From the NCBI RefSeq assembly GCF_000149955.1, contig NC_030988.1, positions 2,873,355-2,937,354 of the forward strand: a stretch of 64,000 nucleotides of DNA. Reading direction: 5' to 3'. Both the position numbers and the translations under genes were made by a program. Under the pieces are notes generated by a model, which was not told the origin of the DNA, did not search any database, and worked only from the letters and a program-made list of their open reading frames with translations. Below are positions 22,623 to 35,600 of this stretch, piece by piece (position 1 is the stretch's first letter; every line of letters begins with the position of its first letter). Source of the stretch: Fusarium oxysporum f. sp. lycopersici 4287. Taxonomy: Eukaryota > Ascomycota > Sordariomycetes > Hypocreales > Nectriaceae.

Positions 22623-24690
22623 TCAGCTAAAGGCCTTTCCGCCCAGGCCCTTTATCCTGCTACCATCTAGGGCGCGGCAGGGTGCGTCGATCATCATCTT
22701 CTCAATCGAATCAACCTTGATCTTGCAGAAGAGCTTTGAGAAAAGATACTGGTCACCAGCATCGTTGAGAAGAGGTAAGGTGCGGTAGCCTTGCTTGAGG
22801 TTGCTAAGCTTAGCAGTGTAGGTGGCCACTGCCGGTCTGTCATCGTAGTTCTCGCCATCGTTAGAGAGTTTGACAGACCATCGGACAATGACCAGATCGG
22901 GTTGTTTCTTCGTGACTTTGAACTTGAAGTGGCCATCAAACATTGGGTTGAAGCCGTTCTCTCGTACGATATTTGTCCGGAACTTTTGCGGGGGGTCAAG
23001 ATCTCGAGGCAATGTTGACTCATTCCTCTTCTCCCGTTTATCACTGGCGTGGAAGACCTCGACCTCGACGTACGGGTTCATCGCCTTGTTGGCGGGGAGG
23101 CTGGCCGGGCGCATAAGCCGTTGTGCCGAGATGACAGCGCTGGTGAATGAAACAACACTGCGCTCCTTCTTGCCCCCAGGAAGTTCGGGGTTGTATGGGA
23201 GCACTTGGATGTCCCGTAGCTCCGCAGGTTTAAGCACGTAGCCCAAGAAGTCCTGGCCACCGTCAAACATGGCGCGGTTGATCTGCATACCCAAGTCGAA
23301 GGTCTGCCAGTTGAGCGCAACCATCTGGATTCCGCGGCGCCAGTACAGGAGGGGATCAAAGTTGTTGGAGGTGATTCGGGTGCGATCAGGGTAAACTCGC
23401 ATCATGTAGCGCAGGTTGTGGAGGTCGACTGCTATCTTCTGTTCCTTGGCGCGAAAGTTCTTGGCAAAGCTCGACTCCATGGAGAAGATGTGGTTATATT
23501 GCTTCGCCTCGGCAGTGTCAAAGCCAACATAATTGACACCAAAACAGTAGACGCCAAGATCACCAAGCTCTTTAACAATCTTGGTAGACGTCTTTCGTGA
23601 GTTTCGCTCCCCGCCGCTGTCATTGTCGCTGGCGCTTCTACTCGCTCTATCTTGCACCCCGCCTTGAGTAATTGTGTTGACACGAGTCTTTCTCACCGGT
23701 CGACGACAAGAAGGGCTAGGGCTACGCATGAGGCTCTGAGGAAGCGACTGCGAAGGCATCAACATGGCGGCATCAGTCACGGAACGAGTCAGTGGTGAGT
23801 TGAGGCTGTTGCCTCGTCGGCGGCCGTGAAAATTGCTGGCAGGAGGCTCCTGCTTGATCTGCGGCTTCTTGACCTTGATGAGGACGCGTTCCATGAGCTC
23901 AGAGGGTGAAGGCAGCTTGTCATAGGAGTCTTCCAACGTCTCGGTGACCAGTCGAGAGCCGAAGGCCTCCTTCATAATGTTGACCATGATGGCTTGCTGA
24001 TTAGGGTTGCAATGAACCTCGAGGGAGATCCAAAGAGGGAACCTCGACTTAACAAAGGCGTACTTATTGATCGTGGCTATGACCTCCCGGAAACTAATCG
24101 AGGTCGTAAGGCTGCGACCGTGGTTGACCTCGGGCTGCCCAGAGTTGCCATCCCAGCAGTCAATCTCGACACAGCGGCAGCCTCGTATAAGAACCTAGAT
24201 GTAGCCCTCGACGCTGGACTGACCGGCTACCTGTCGACAAGGAGGTAGGTGTTGTGGGAGCTAGAGATGATATATTCGTTCATGGGGCGGTCAAGAGTGT
24301 AGTTTTGAGGCTCCGGTATAATCGCTGAGTTTGTCTCAGATGTCAGGTACCTCACAAAGGCGGCTTCGGACATGACCAGCATGTCATAAGCCGCATCGGA
24401 GGTCTCGACTGCATCAGGTCGGCATCGGCGGCTGAGGTAGGCAAATTGCTTCCCCCACATAGAAAGGTTAGAATCAACGTCCTCGCCTTGGATATCGCGG
24501 AGGAAAGCTAGAAACTCTGGAAAGGTCATACCAATCTCAGGTTTAGCGGCAATGCTGCGAATGATTCGCTGAACATCGTGCCTCTCCTTCATCAGGCGGA
24601 TGAAACCCCTGAACTCGGTAAAGTTGAGCTTCTCACGTCGTCGGACATCGGATAGGCGGAAGTTGGTCGGCAGGGTCCACTGGGAGGTGT
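22623..24690 (-). pseudogene. Phosphoinositide phospholipase C, broken
   Basis: On minus, the order is an EF-hand-like region (LNFTEFRGFIRLMKERHDV, FPEFLAFLRDIQGEDVD), then the PI-PLC X domain with the catalytic SSHNTYLL, EIDCWDG and the PLWISLEVHCNPNQQ segment, and a linker. The Y domain (GVNYVGFDTAEAKQYNH, DGGQDFLGYVLKP) and a C2 domain (NPYVEVEVF, GFNPMFDG) follow. The enzyme would hydrolyse PIP2 to IP3 and DAG. Lesions: a frameshift near 24230 just after the first X-domain motif, a TAG at 24195-24197 (where Arg is expected), and loss of everything upstream of the EF-hand part, where a hAT element starts at 24702. The possible acceptor at 24680 suggests an exon edge. The Y and C2 parts are still open over 454 codons, so decay looks recent. 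Confidence 0.88.
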
Positions 24691-24903
24691 AAATATGAAG
24701 GCAGTGTTGCGAATAATATAAACAATACGTATATTGGCAATATGGAAGCCTCGCAATATTATTGTATTGCCAAGTGGTGCATATTGTATTAGGCCATATA
24801 ACATTGGCCTATATTGTATTGTATTGCCAAGAACCCAATATATTGCCAGTATGACAATACATCCCATATATTGCACGTGATCTGGGTTATTCTACTGCGG
24901 CAG

Positions 24904-26873
24904 CTAAAGTACATCACCTTGAAGCTCTCGTATCCCAAACCATGACTTCAGGCACTCCAGAGCTTCAACTACATCACTACCAAGCCGATTTCGACGATCT
25001 GTAATGGTTATCTTGGCCCCGGAGAAGAGTCGTTCGGGCTCAGCAGACATTGCGGGAATTGACAGTATGTCCACCGCCATTTTACTCAAGTTTGGGTAGT
25101 TTTTCTGCTGTGTCTCCTCTAGCCACCATGCAAGGGCGCTTGTGAACCCGTAAACCCGTTCAGAGTTGCAATATCGTTCATATTCATCCGTGACGAGCGA
25201 CGGCTGCAGGTGCTTGTTCCTCCAGTTCAAGAACACGTTCGTGGTCGTCGATGGGACCTCGCAGAGAGGAAGAGGTGATTCCACGGGTTTATAGTCATTC
25301 CACAGCGTCTCCATCAACTTCTTTGACGACTCAACCCACTCCTTTTTCCAGTTCTCCTGTATGTAGTGCCATTTATGCGAAGGGTGGAGCACGATAGCGG
25401 CAACGTAGGCAGGCGATTCATCAGTGAGCCGGTAGTACTTGTCCAACTTGGCCCAGCCAGAGTTATACATGGGCGCCATTATCGGATCGTCAATATATGC
25501 CTCCTTCCCTGCTTCGAATTGTGCCAAAACGAAATCCATAGCCAAGAGGACGTTATCGAGTGTTGCAAACGATGACTCGAGAGCCTTGGTCGTCATCTTC
25601 AGCTTCTCTAAGAAGGACTTGATTTTCTCCAAGATGATCCAGTCCTCTGAAGAGAGCTCGTCTCCAGCGCAATCTAATTCCATCTATTTGTTGAAATAGC
25701 CGTCAATCGCATCTCTGAGGTTCAGGGCCACTCGCAGCATGTTATACCACGAACTCCATCTTGTGTCGTTGTCCCGTGCGAGCTTACGGTTATGGCTAAT
25801 AGTAAGAAACTTTTGGCTGCGCTGGACACTTCGTTGGATGAAAACGACGAAGTTGTGAATCTTGCCAAGAGGCCCCTTTTCCCGCCACGCTTCAATATGT
25901 TTTAGTGTCACATTATGCACACCAGGATCGTCGAGTTCGAGCTTCTCATTATCGGTGACGAAGAGGAAGGCTTTGGCGGCGAGGTTGATAATATGGCCTT
26001 GGCAGCGGAGTCGGTGCACTTTGGGATCGTATTGGATGTCATATCGGCGTAGGAGGCCTGTGGGATGTTAGGGCCGCCAGTCAGGAGAAATAGTGAGTTG
26101 TACTGACCAAGCGAAAGGGATCTCATCATGGTGTCGTTATTGCCAGCGTTGTCCATCACGAAATATCCAAGCTTGGAAGCAAAGCCCCATTCGTCAACCA
26201 CCTTCAAAATGGCCACAGCGAGATGAGAACCGTCGTGCTCACTATCGATGTCTTTCAACGCCAAAACATGGTGTTCCAGCTGACCGTCTTCCGTGACATA
26301 GTGTGCGACTACGCCTAAGATGGCCAAAGAATTGGGAGAAGTCCAAAGGTCGCAGCTGATGTGAATTCTTGACTTTGCCGACTGTATGCGCTGCTTGACC
26401 CTCTCTTTCTGGCATTCATACTGGCGCATAATCCATGTCTTGACGGTATCATGCGTATCCGGAAGCCAAGTCTCGATATCGTTATTAATGTAGGCCAAGA
26501 GTGCTCGGAACTCTGGGCATTCCACGAGCCGAAATGGGAGAGAGCAGGCCGTGATAAACCTCACGTATAACGCCTCGAGCTGGTCGGGTTCGATCGAGTC
26601 TCCGGGTTGATCGTTGAGCCGACGACGTTTGTGGGGATTTTCCTCTGCCACAGCACGAGCTCGTTCGAGAATCGTTCGTATCGTTGTAACTTTCGTTGTT
26701 CGCGGGGCTCCTTTTGGCAGGCCGTGACCGCCAGGAGGAGGGTCCATGAGATGTTTTGCAGGAGCTGCAGAACCCCCTGAAGAGGCATAGGTTTTGTCGC
26801 AATGTTTGCAGCGCCACTCTTCCTTTCCAGTCCGCTGATTGTAGTATCTCGTCTCTACCTCCTCGTCTGGCAT
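24904..26873 (-). pseudogene. hAT transposase with BED finger, one stop
   Basis: From the ATG at 26873 the protein begins with a BED-type zinc finger (WRCKHCDKTYASS, later His). It continues with the hAT RNase H-like core (HISCDLWTS, VMDNAGNND) and ends with the hATC dimerisation domain (DILSIPAMSAEPERLFSGAK, LECLKSWF). An intron fits 26058-26107 (GTCAGT...CAG) and joins SLSLG to LLRRYDIQYDPKVHR. One in-frame TAG at 25684-25686 separates two otherwise continuous frames and was probably CAG. Apart from this stop the protein appears complete. Confidence 0.85.
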
Positions 26874-26896
26874 ATGAGAGAAGACCCATGATTTTC

Positions 26897-26898
<2 letters not shown>

Positions 26899-26949
<51 letters not shown>
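26899..26949 (+). repeat. 51-nt poly(A) tract
   Basis: An uninterrupted run of 51 A on plus (T on minus) is followed by A7G/A6G units. It lies just upstream of the hAT transposase start, in its 5' region. Length of such runs is prone to assembly error. Confidence 0.9.
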
Positions 26950-26951
<2 letters not shown>

Positions 26952-27340
26952 AAAAAAGAAAAAAAGAAATGGGGGTAGCAGAGGCGAAGATGGCCCAACC
27001 CAACATGGTCTGCACTCCCTCACGCGTTTCTTTCATGCGTGATCGCGTGTTAGGTCTAATTGTCAACAAAGAAGTGCGTGGAAGTGAACGATGGCCAATA
27101 AAATGCCAGCTATCCCCGCATCTTATATAGGGTAAGGCCGAGTTCTGCAGCTTTCACGGGGCTAATTCACCCAAGAATTGACAGCCCAATATAGATAATA
27201 TATTGCCAATATGGACATCCTCATATTATATTGTCACAATATCGTAGACTTCATATCATATTATCACAATATCAGAAAAGGCATATTATATGGTATGTAT
27301 TGCAATATACTACTTTATTGCCATATTATTCGCAACACTG

Positions 27341-27921
27341 CTGTGAAACACGATAGTCAGTCAGAGGATCATGATCAAAGACAACCAAACTCACAGGTAC
27401 AGAACATGTTGAGCTCAAATGCGGGGCAGCGCTGGGCCTTTTACTTGAACAAATTCGATGGAACAAAGGTGAAGGTTAAGCTACCAGCCCAGACGTGAGG
27501 AGATGGCAAATATCAGTCGTGGAGTGGCAAGATTGCATGTCCTACCAGCGTGGTCCAATCTCATTACACACACGTGGTACAAATGCGGAGCACAGTTGCT
27601 CCGTACCTGGGATGATTCTGAAAATCTGGGGAAACAACTGCACTCCAACATCGACTGAGTTTAAGGGGGGACAGCTGCTAGCCTGAACAGGAGCGGCATA
27701 AGAGCATCCGTGGCTGGATTGGGACTAGGCAGCTGCTTATAGCCTCGGTTACGATCTGCATCATGGGCTCTCTCCACTTACCCGAGAGCAGTAAGTTGTA
27801 CATGCAGTGCAAATTCCGATCTTTTCGACAATGAGTTTTCCTGGTCAGATCATATATCAAGATTGAAAGCGCGCTACACTATTGAAACAAAAAGGCCGGT
27901 TACCAGAATCCCCAGAAATTC
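27341..27921. other. No gene seen
   Basis: A frame at 27211-27498 crosses the hAT end and has no motif. The stretch continues neither the phospholipase C to the left nor the transporter to the right. Confidence 0.4.
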
Positions 27922-28663
27922 TTACGTCCAAGACATCTCATCAATCCTCAAGCTACAGACACGATTGGCCAAATGAAGCAAAAAGTGATAGTATGGATGA
28001 CTTTCAGCTCGGCCTTTGGTCTCAGAAATAAAGACAAAGATCAGAGCAACTTGGATGCGATCCCATATAGTAGAAAATACTATATGTCTTCCAACCAATT
28101 TCCTTCCTGGCAACAGGCCAAGAAAATTGGTTCAGTAGGCCGACAGCGTTGACAGCAAGGTTGGAAAAGGCCATTCCCTTGGCGCGCATCTCGAAAGAAA
28201 GAACTTCAACAGGGTGAAGAGTCTGGAGGGGCATAATATCAAACGAGAAGATGGCTCCAAAGATGAAAACCATTGATAAAGCGGCTTTGGATACTGTAGC
28301 GTTGGAGTAGACTGCCTTTCCATCCCCATCAGTACCCACATAGGACTTGGCGAATTCGGACGAGGCAATGGTCATTCCCGGCCAGACAACGGTACGTGCA
28401 GAGAAGGAGAACAAGAGAAGAGGACTATGTCCGATCTTGTCGACGAGGCAAGCGTCGAGAATGGCCCAGATGAATTGTTGGTAACAGTTGAGCAGTGTGA
28501 TGTTGGCCTGCTCGATCGTTCCAGTGTAACCAGCCGTCTCGAGGTCTGCATCGAGAAAGTAGGAAAGCACGGCATTGCCTACCAATTGACTGAGAATTGA
28601 GATGGCCAAGTTGCACGAAAGACGGTAGACAGCAGGCCTATCGCGAAAGAGAGCGTGGTACAA
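27922..28663 (-). pseudogene. MFS sugar transporter, C-terminal half
   Basis: The minus frame from 28663 matches the second half of a fungal hexose/lactose-permease-type transporter. Visible are a helix with LSQLVGNAVLSYF, the loop with GKAVYSNATVSKAAL, the FGAIFSFDIMPLQTLHPVEVLS helix, and RAKGMAFSNLAVNAVGLLNQF. A frameshift at about 28060 moves the last helix (IQVALIFVFISETKGR, the usual end motif) to another frame. The N-terminal half is absent, and the sequence upstream is an AT-rich spacer. This is a decayed fragment. Confidence 0.8.
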
Positions 28664-28758
28664 GAGATATAAAGAGAATTTCTTTTATATCACTTATATT
28701 TTTCTTTGAAAAACTATAAATCTTCTTTTTAATATCTTTATATCGTTGACATATATAT

Positions 28759-30543
28759 TTACCGCAGTAGTATTTCCTCAACAGGTTTATCTAAGTCCAT
28801 AGCCTCGCCAAACATTAACCCATCGACATAACACCAGCTAACAAGAGTCCATGTCTGCACTAAAGGAGATCTCATCTCTTCATCAGCTGTTAATGGGTCA
28901 GGCCGCAGTAAAAGCGGTATTCGACAGCCCGGAACTATGAACACAACATCTCCTTCCATGCTAGGTTCTGGTCCAATACCAAAGAAACCTCGGCTGGTGG
29001 CGAATGCCTTCATTGTGTCTATACGGGGCCTGATTATGCGGTGGTACATATTGGACTCAATTTTCTGAAGATCTTTTTGTCGCGAGCTCGACTGTACCTA
29101 CTGGAGCCACTCATCAAAATGCCGACGGTGTTCATCCCATCCTGGCATACCGACTCTCAGTGGGTTGTCGTCGATATCGAGACCCATAATCAGAGACTCA
29201 GCTAATCCGTCCATCCACGCTTCCCTGGAAAGGTCGCCTGTTAATCGTGATCTAAGGGCCAACACAGAGTTAATTGCTGCTCGCTGCTGCTCTACAATGC
29301 AAGAAGCGAACGGAGGGCAGATAACGTCTATTTTGTCGATGAGCTTGACTTGAAGTCGAAGCCGACGTGGAGATTCAGTATCGATCTTTGGTGATGTGTT
29401 CAAGCGTCCGCCTGCATCCCAGCCTGCGCTATTACAAAGAACAAGTGGCTCATCGTAGGCATGGCATCGAAGATCTGGGGCCCAAGTCGGTATGCTGGAA
29501 TGTTGCCGCATATATCCCATCCAGGAAAGGGTTAGAAGATCAAGGGAGTCTCCATTACAAAGGAGTGCTTCGGCTGTTTCCACGAAGACTTGCTCTTCAG
29601 TGATTCTGTAATTCGCTTTCGGTACTGGTCGGCTATCTGCAATACCGTGAAAAGCAAAGACTTTGTCACAGGTCCTTGTGGCCTGGCAATGATATGCCGC
29701 CTGAAGAAGAGTCTCGTAGCATACTCCACTTTCACCCTCATGAACCTTCTTCTGGTATTCTTCTCGTATACTAAGCATCCTGGTCACACACCAGAACCCA
29801 AGGATGGCTGGATGATCGTACGAATAGCGGCCCAAGCCAATAAATGAGTTCCAAATAGCAGAAACACCATCTGAAAAGCGGCCTAGACTTACGCAGTCCT
29901 CACCACAAACCACCTGGATGTTCCTCCCGGAAGCAATTTCCTGAATAACCCACACCCTTTGGAACCACGGGCGTTGGAGGAGAAGAAGCATGTTCTCCAG
30001 GCCAAACTGATCACTTTCCTGCCGATAGGTTCCTGAGACCTTGCGGTATAAGCTCTGGAATTTATCATAATAAGAGCTTAATCTGACCAAAGGTTCTGGT
30101 CTAGTCTCGAAGTCCTTTTCTTCTCGTTTCATGAAACGGAATGCATTTTTAGCAATATTATCACTGTTGCCCAGCCAAACCAAGACTTCCGTAGAGCGAG
30201 AGTAAATCTTTCCCATGAGGGGAACCTGGAATTCCTTCTCTGTTGTGTCTTCCTGGTTGATGCAAATGGCATCGATCCATACAGTGAACTTTGAGGATTT
30301 CTTCTTTAAAGAGTTGAAAAGATCGAGCAGCGTCTGGCTAAGAGGGAGGGAGTCGCCATTTTGGAACTTAATCCTCGCTATGTCTGTTGAATTGTCCCAG
30401 CAGTAGGAAATAGCGGTGTATTCTGGGGGGTTTTCTAGAGGCACGACCCTGAAGTTGCAGATAGGTTCAGAATGCTCTCCGTTTAGGCTGACGTCCAAAA
30501 TCCGGAAAGAATTCCTTAAGAGAGGGGGGTACGTAATATTCAT
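28759..30543 (-). pseudogene. HET-domain protein gene with one in-frame stop
   Basis: From the ATG at 30543 the frame encodes the HET domain: PEYTAISYCWDN, FTVWIDAICINQED, MGKIYSRSTEVLVWLG. Next come the variable middle part and, after a single TAG at 29098-29100, the usual C-terminal module (FFGIGPEPSMEGDVVFIVPG, VSWCYVDGLMFGEAM) up to TAA at 28759. Both parts are in the same frame, so the full protein would be 594 aa. HET proteins trigger incompatibility cell death after fusion of unlike hyphae. The TAG lies between CTC CAG and GTA CAG, consistent with CAG-to-TAG. The truncated product would keep the HET domain (481 aa) but lose the C-terminus. No transposon lies inside it. Confidence 0.85.
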
Positions 30544-30992
30544 ATTGATTTAGATTATAAAGGCAGAGCCATAAGGATATAGCCAGAAATTGAAAGAGCG
30601 GGAAAGGGTTTGTGGGGCAAAAGCGAAGGTAGTCTTAGCCTATTTTGGAACTCTGAGAGTGGAGTGTCTAAATATGATAGTGCTAACTGTTGGCGTAAGT
30701 TGTTCTGTGGGGCATGGCGTGAGTAGGCCTGAAACGGCGACGGACGAGCTTGTTCCGCGGCTCACAAATGCCCACGTCCCGGATCGAAATTCGGAAACTA
30801 CAATCACGTGCCAAAAGTCTGGAATCACCCTGATCCTACCCCGCTTTCAACACAGCGTAATAGAACAAACATCAACACCAGCGAGAACGAAATTTTTGAA
30901 AACAACAGCTATTTACAGCGCCGCAACACCGTCCGGACAGGTTAATTGGATAGCCCAGTGTCGGCCGCATTGCCCAGTGCGACTCAGACATC
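30544..30992. other. HET promoter side and LINE 5' leader
   Basis: The left part should be the promoter of the minus-strand HET gene; the right part is probably the 5' untranslated leader of the LINE. I could not find the boundary or a target duplication. Confidence 0.4.
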
Positions 30993-32689
30993 ATGGCGAC
31001 CCCGTGGCCCCAGGACGAAATTTGGCCCACTGATTACCGAGAGCACGCCACAAATTTGAGCAAATATCTTCAAAAGGCACTGTCAGCCATCGACAATGGA
31101 GATGGTCTGCCTGTCGCATCCCGTGGAGTTCGAGTTGCACTTATTGGAGCTCTCACCCTCATCGTCAAAATGCAGAGCACACCCGATCTTGGTCATGTTT
31201 ACGAAGCCGTGAAAAACGGCCAAGCCGAAATAAAAACCGCAGCCGAAAATTTAGCGCAACACATCAACAGCCTCAAAAATGATCTCAACGAAACAAACAC
31301 CCAAGCTCAACAAACCATGGAAGAAGTCCAGCGCAGTTCGGAGATTACGACAGACGCAAAAGCGGCTGCAAAGGAGGCCACAGAGATCGGTAAAGCAACG
31401 ATGAAAATGATCAGAGACATGAAGCTCGTAAGCCAGCAGAACCAAGCCAACGCCATGCCTACCTACGCCAACGTGCTGGCGAGGGGAGGGCTAGCGGCAA
31501 GCATGCATAACCCACAGAACCAGAAAGCGTCACCTGTTCAGACCCTGCGTGAGATTATTATCAACATCAGAGACCCTGTCACTATAGCCAACATCAGAAT
31601 GATGAGCCCACGCAGCCTGAAGTCACATGTAGACCTCGCAATTGAGCAGAGCAGCAACGAACACATAGAGAACATCAAGGTAGTATCCTCCAATCAGCTT
31701 AAGAGCGGTGACCTGAGCATCAAGACGGCCACTACAGCGGACATGGTGGCGCTTAGACAGTTTGCAGAAGACTGGGAACAAAGGATCGGAAACGGCGCCA
31801 CAGTACGCATTCCGACGTACGGTGTCTTAGTGCATGGCGTACGCACTAGTTCGATGAACATGGACAATTTTGAACTCATCAGAGATGGGATACTTCAGGA
31901 TAACAACCCCTTTATACCAAATGCAGAGATCAAGTACATAGGCTGGCTGACGAGATCTTCGTCTACCAAATCAGCATCTTCGGTCGTGGTTGAGTTCACG
32001 AGACCAGAAGACGCAAATAAAGTCATCGATGAGGGCCTCATCTGGCAAGGCGAGGTGTTCCAATGCGAGCTCTATGACAGACAGTGCCGTGTGAGACAAT
32101 GCTCCAGTGTCACAAATACGGCCACATAGGAACCCAGTGCAAAGCAACAATAACATGCGGCTACTGCGCGCAAGATCATGCCACCAAGGATTGCCCAACC
32201 AAGAGCGACAGGGACGCCCCGCGAAAATGCGCGGCCTGCAACGGCCCACACGAAGCCTGGAACAACCGATGCCCTACCAGGAAACAGGAGGAGAACAAGG
32301 CCAAAGCAGCCTCTAAATCGAGACCCAGGTACCACTTAGAACTAGAAAGCTTTGTCGCTAGGACCACGACCGGAATTAGAACAAGGGATCGGCAAAATGA
32401 ATCAAGCCCGATCGCCAGGACAGGACGACCCACCTTGGAACCAGGCCGGCCACGGGACGCCAACTCGTCCCGGAGTAGATCGCCGACGAAGAAACAACAG
32501 AAGAGAGCGAATTGCAGCAACAACCAGGTAACACCCGATGATCCCAGAAACGAGATCGTCGTGAACATAGGGAGCCAGCGACCTAGACGAACATTAGCTC
32601 CTTCCAGGAGAGTATTGGAAACACTAGACGCCAACAGACAGATCACACATCACAGCCAACATATGGAGGTTGACGATCAAGAATGCTAA
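30993..32689 (+). pseudogene. LINE ORF1 (Gag-like), one frameshift
   Basis: The N-terminal 375 residues include a predicted coiled coil (HINSLKNDLNETNTQAQQ region) and the nucleic-acid-binding fold around PTYGVLVHGVRTSS and IGWLTR...SSVVVEFTRPEDAN. At about 32102 one nucleotide is missing inside the first zinc knuckle: the reading CRVRQC continues in another frame as QCHKYGHIGTQC, followed by CGYCAQDH and CAACNGPHEAW knuckles. The second frame ends with TAA at 32687. The lesion would truncate the protein before its zinc knuckles. Confidence 0.88.
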
Positions 32690-35600
32690 TAGGAAACACT
32701 CTTACAATACTACAGTACAACGTTAGAAAATCAAAGGACACAGTCATGGCCACGCTCTTGCGAGATCCCAATATAGGGCGATACGACATCCTCGCCATCC
32801 AGGAGCCATGGAAGAACCCATTTGACACGACAACTCACCATCCAGCCAAAGACCAGTTTCACCTATGCTACCCAGACAAGGATCAAAACTTCCCAGCTAG
32901 GGTCTGCTTTTTTATCAATAAGAGGCTCGATCACTCCAGGTGGCACTTTAGAGAGGTAAGCAGAGATCTCTGCTCGTTGAACCTAGTACTCGGAACAGAA
33001 GAAGAGCAACAGAGTGTGATACACAACGTCTATAACCCAACAAAAACTGTAACCGAGAGAGGAAGCACGCTTTCACTCCTGGAGCTGGTCATAGAACGAT
33101 CGTCCCATCATGAACAAATCATTGTTGGCGGCTTCAACCTCCACCACGAGCTACCGGTATGGGGAGGTGATCGGGTCCAGCGAGCAGACCCTGATGCCGC
33201 TGAGCTCACCACAATCATGGAAGGCTACTGTCTCACGAGCAACCTTGCTCCAGGAACTATCACATATGAAGAGCGTGACGGAAGAACGACCATAGACTTT
33301 TGCCTCACGACGGTAGGCCTTGTGGATAGACTGATTTAGTGCGAAATTGAAACAGACATGGACCATGACTCTGACCACCTACCTATCACCACCTCATTAG
33401 ACCTAAACACTGTCAAAATGATAGCTAAGCCCCAGCGAAATTGGAAAGCGTTAGACGAAAAGACATTCACTCGCGTGCTGCAACGGGAGCTTCCGCCGCA
33501 ACGAAGATCAAGAAAGACAGGTTTGGACAGACATGTGGAAGAAGTAATGGCAGCCATAACGGCAGCTGTCGATGAAGCAGTACCGAAGACGGCTCCGTCA
33601 CCGACATCGAAGCCAGGGTGGAACGAAGAATGCGCTGCAGCCTTGGCAGAATCAAAACGGCTCCGTCGGCGACACAGCCTGTATCGTACCGAAGAGACAT
33701 GGGAAGCATACTGTGCGGCGCGAAATGGCAAAGGTAGAGTTATCAAGAAAGCACTTAAACAGAAGCACCAGGAGAAGGTAGAAGAAGCTGCCCAATCCCC
33801 GGCAACCCTCTGGCGGTTAGCAAAATGGGCCCGAAACAGACACAGTCAAACACCGAACGTGACACCCGCGCTAGTCGACCCAGCTACAAAGCAGCAAGCA
33901 ATAACCCCTAGCGAAAAAGCAGACCTTCTCAGAAAGACCTTCTTTCCGGTGCCACCTGACACTGATATCGAAGACATAGAGAATGCCAACTACCCTGCTC
34001 CCACAGCCATGCCACCGATAACAACGAGGGAAATAGAGGAGGCCATTGAGGAGGCAGCCCCGCTCAAGGCTCCAGGACCGGACGGCATCACGAACAAAGC
34101 ACTCCAAATCGCCTCTCCCTGGATCAAGCACTATCTCACCAAGATCTTCAATCAGTCCCTCACCCTTGGCTACTATGCGGAACACTTTCGACAATCGACA
34201 ACGGTGGTCCTCAGGAAGCCAGGGAAAGACAATTATACGGTACCAAAGGCCTACAGTCCGATCGCTCTATTAAATACTACAGGAAAGATCATGGAAGCGG
34301 TCATAGCAAAGAGGCTGAGTTATCTCGCCGAGGCTCATAACCTGCTGCCTGATACCCACATGGGTGGAAGAAAGCTGCGATCCGCTGAGCACGCCCTCCA
34401 CCTTATCATCGACAAGATATATGACGCCTGGAACACCGGGTCAGGCAAAGTGGCAAGTCTACTGCTTCTGGATGTATCAGGGGCGTTTGACAACATTTCA
34501 CATGCACGCCTACTACACAATCTGCGGAAGAGAAAGATAGATGAAAGAACAGTGAAGTGGATCGGAAGCTTCCTGTGCCCAAGATCCACAACGCTATCAA
34601 TCGATGGCTTCACATCTGAACCCTACAAATTAGAGACAGGAGAGCCACAAGGATCGAATCTGTCACCGATCCTCTACCTCTTCTACAACGCAGATCTAAT
34701 CGAAAAGTGCGGAGAATTAGACGACACGGCCACAACCGGCTTTATAGATGATGTGGCTATACTTACCTGGGCAGACTCCACGAAAGAGACATGCAAGAAA
34801 CTCCAAGAGGCACTCCATATCGCAGAGCAGTGGGCGGCCACTCATGCGTCTATCTTCGCGCCAGACAAATTCCAGCTTACTCACTTCACACGGACGAGAA
34901 CAAGAATAGACGTCGAGGAGCCTCTGCAAACAAGATGGGGCACGATCGAACCAAAGAAAACATGCAAATACCTGGGTCTCATCATGGACTCCACCCTCAC
35001 CTGGAAACAGCACATAGATGAAATACAACGCAAGGTCACCAAGACAGTCAACGCCCTTAGCAGCCTCGGTGGTTCGACTTGGGGAGTGACAATGAAAGAG
35101 ATGAGGAAGATATACAAAGGAGTGGCTGTGCCGCAGATGATGTACGCCTGTTCTGCCTGGTCGAATGCAAACTGGAGAACCAGGGACAAGCCATACACAG
35201 AGCGAACATTGAGCAAGCTTCAAAGCCTACAGGCCAGAGCTTCTAGGGTGATTAGTGGAGCGTACAAAGCAGCATCGATACCTGCCCTTGACGTGGAAAC
35301 ATACCTTCTACCAGTCGAACAGCAGATCTTCAAGCATAACGTCGACACTCTGGGAAGAGTCGGCCCAGCTGAACGCCAACATACAGAAGAGGAGGCGAGA
35401 AGAAACAAGAAGAAAAGCCCGAGACGAGCTATTGAACAAGCCATAAGAGACCGCCAAGGGCCGGATATCCGGAGACAAGAGCACATCGTGCCTTACATTG
35501 TACCTCCATGGTGGCAGGGGCCACAGATGTTCATCGAAACAAACACAGAGGAGGCGCAAATCAAACACGAACAGATCATACAAGACGAGCCGGACGCCAT

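Larger units (their letters stand above)
24702..27340 (-). mobile_element. hAT transposon, decayed
   Basis: The ends are CAGTGTTGCGAATAATAT at 24702 and the perfect complement to 27340, the CAG...CTG style of hAT termini. Subterminal regions (24710-24880, 27185-27330) are packed with variants of tatattgccaatatgg, probable transposase-binding sites. No 8-bp duplication is found (tatgaagg versus ctgtgaaa), and the right flank does not continue the phospholipase C gene on the left. Confidence 0.85.

Noticed and set aside
26899..26949. Poly(A) tract as the 3' tail of a retroposed gene
   Set aside because: It lies inside the hAT element upstream of its transposase, and no processed gene or target duplication adjoins it.
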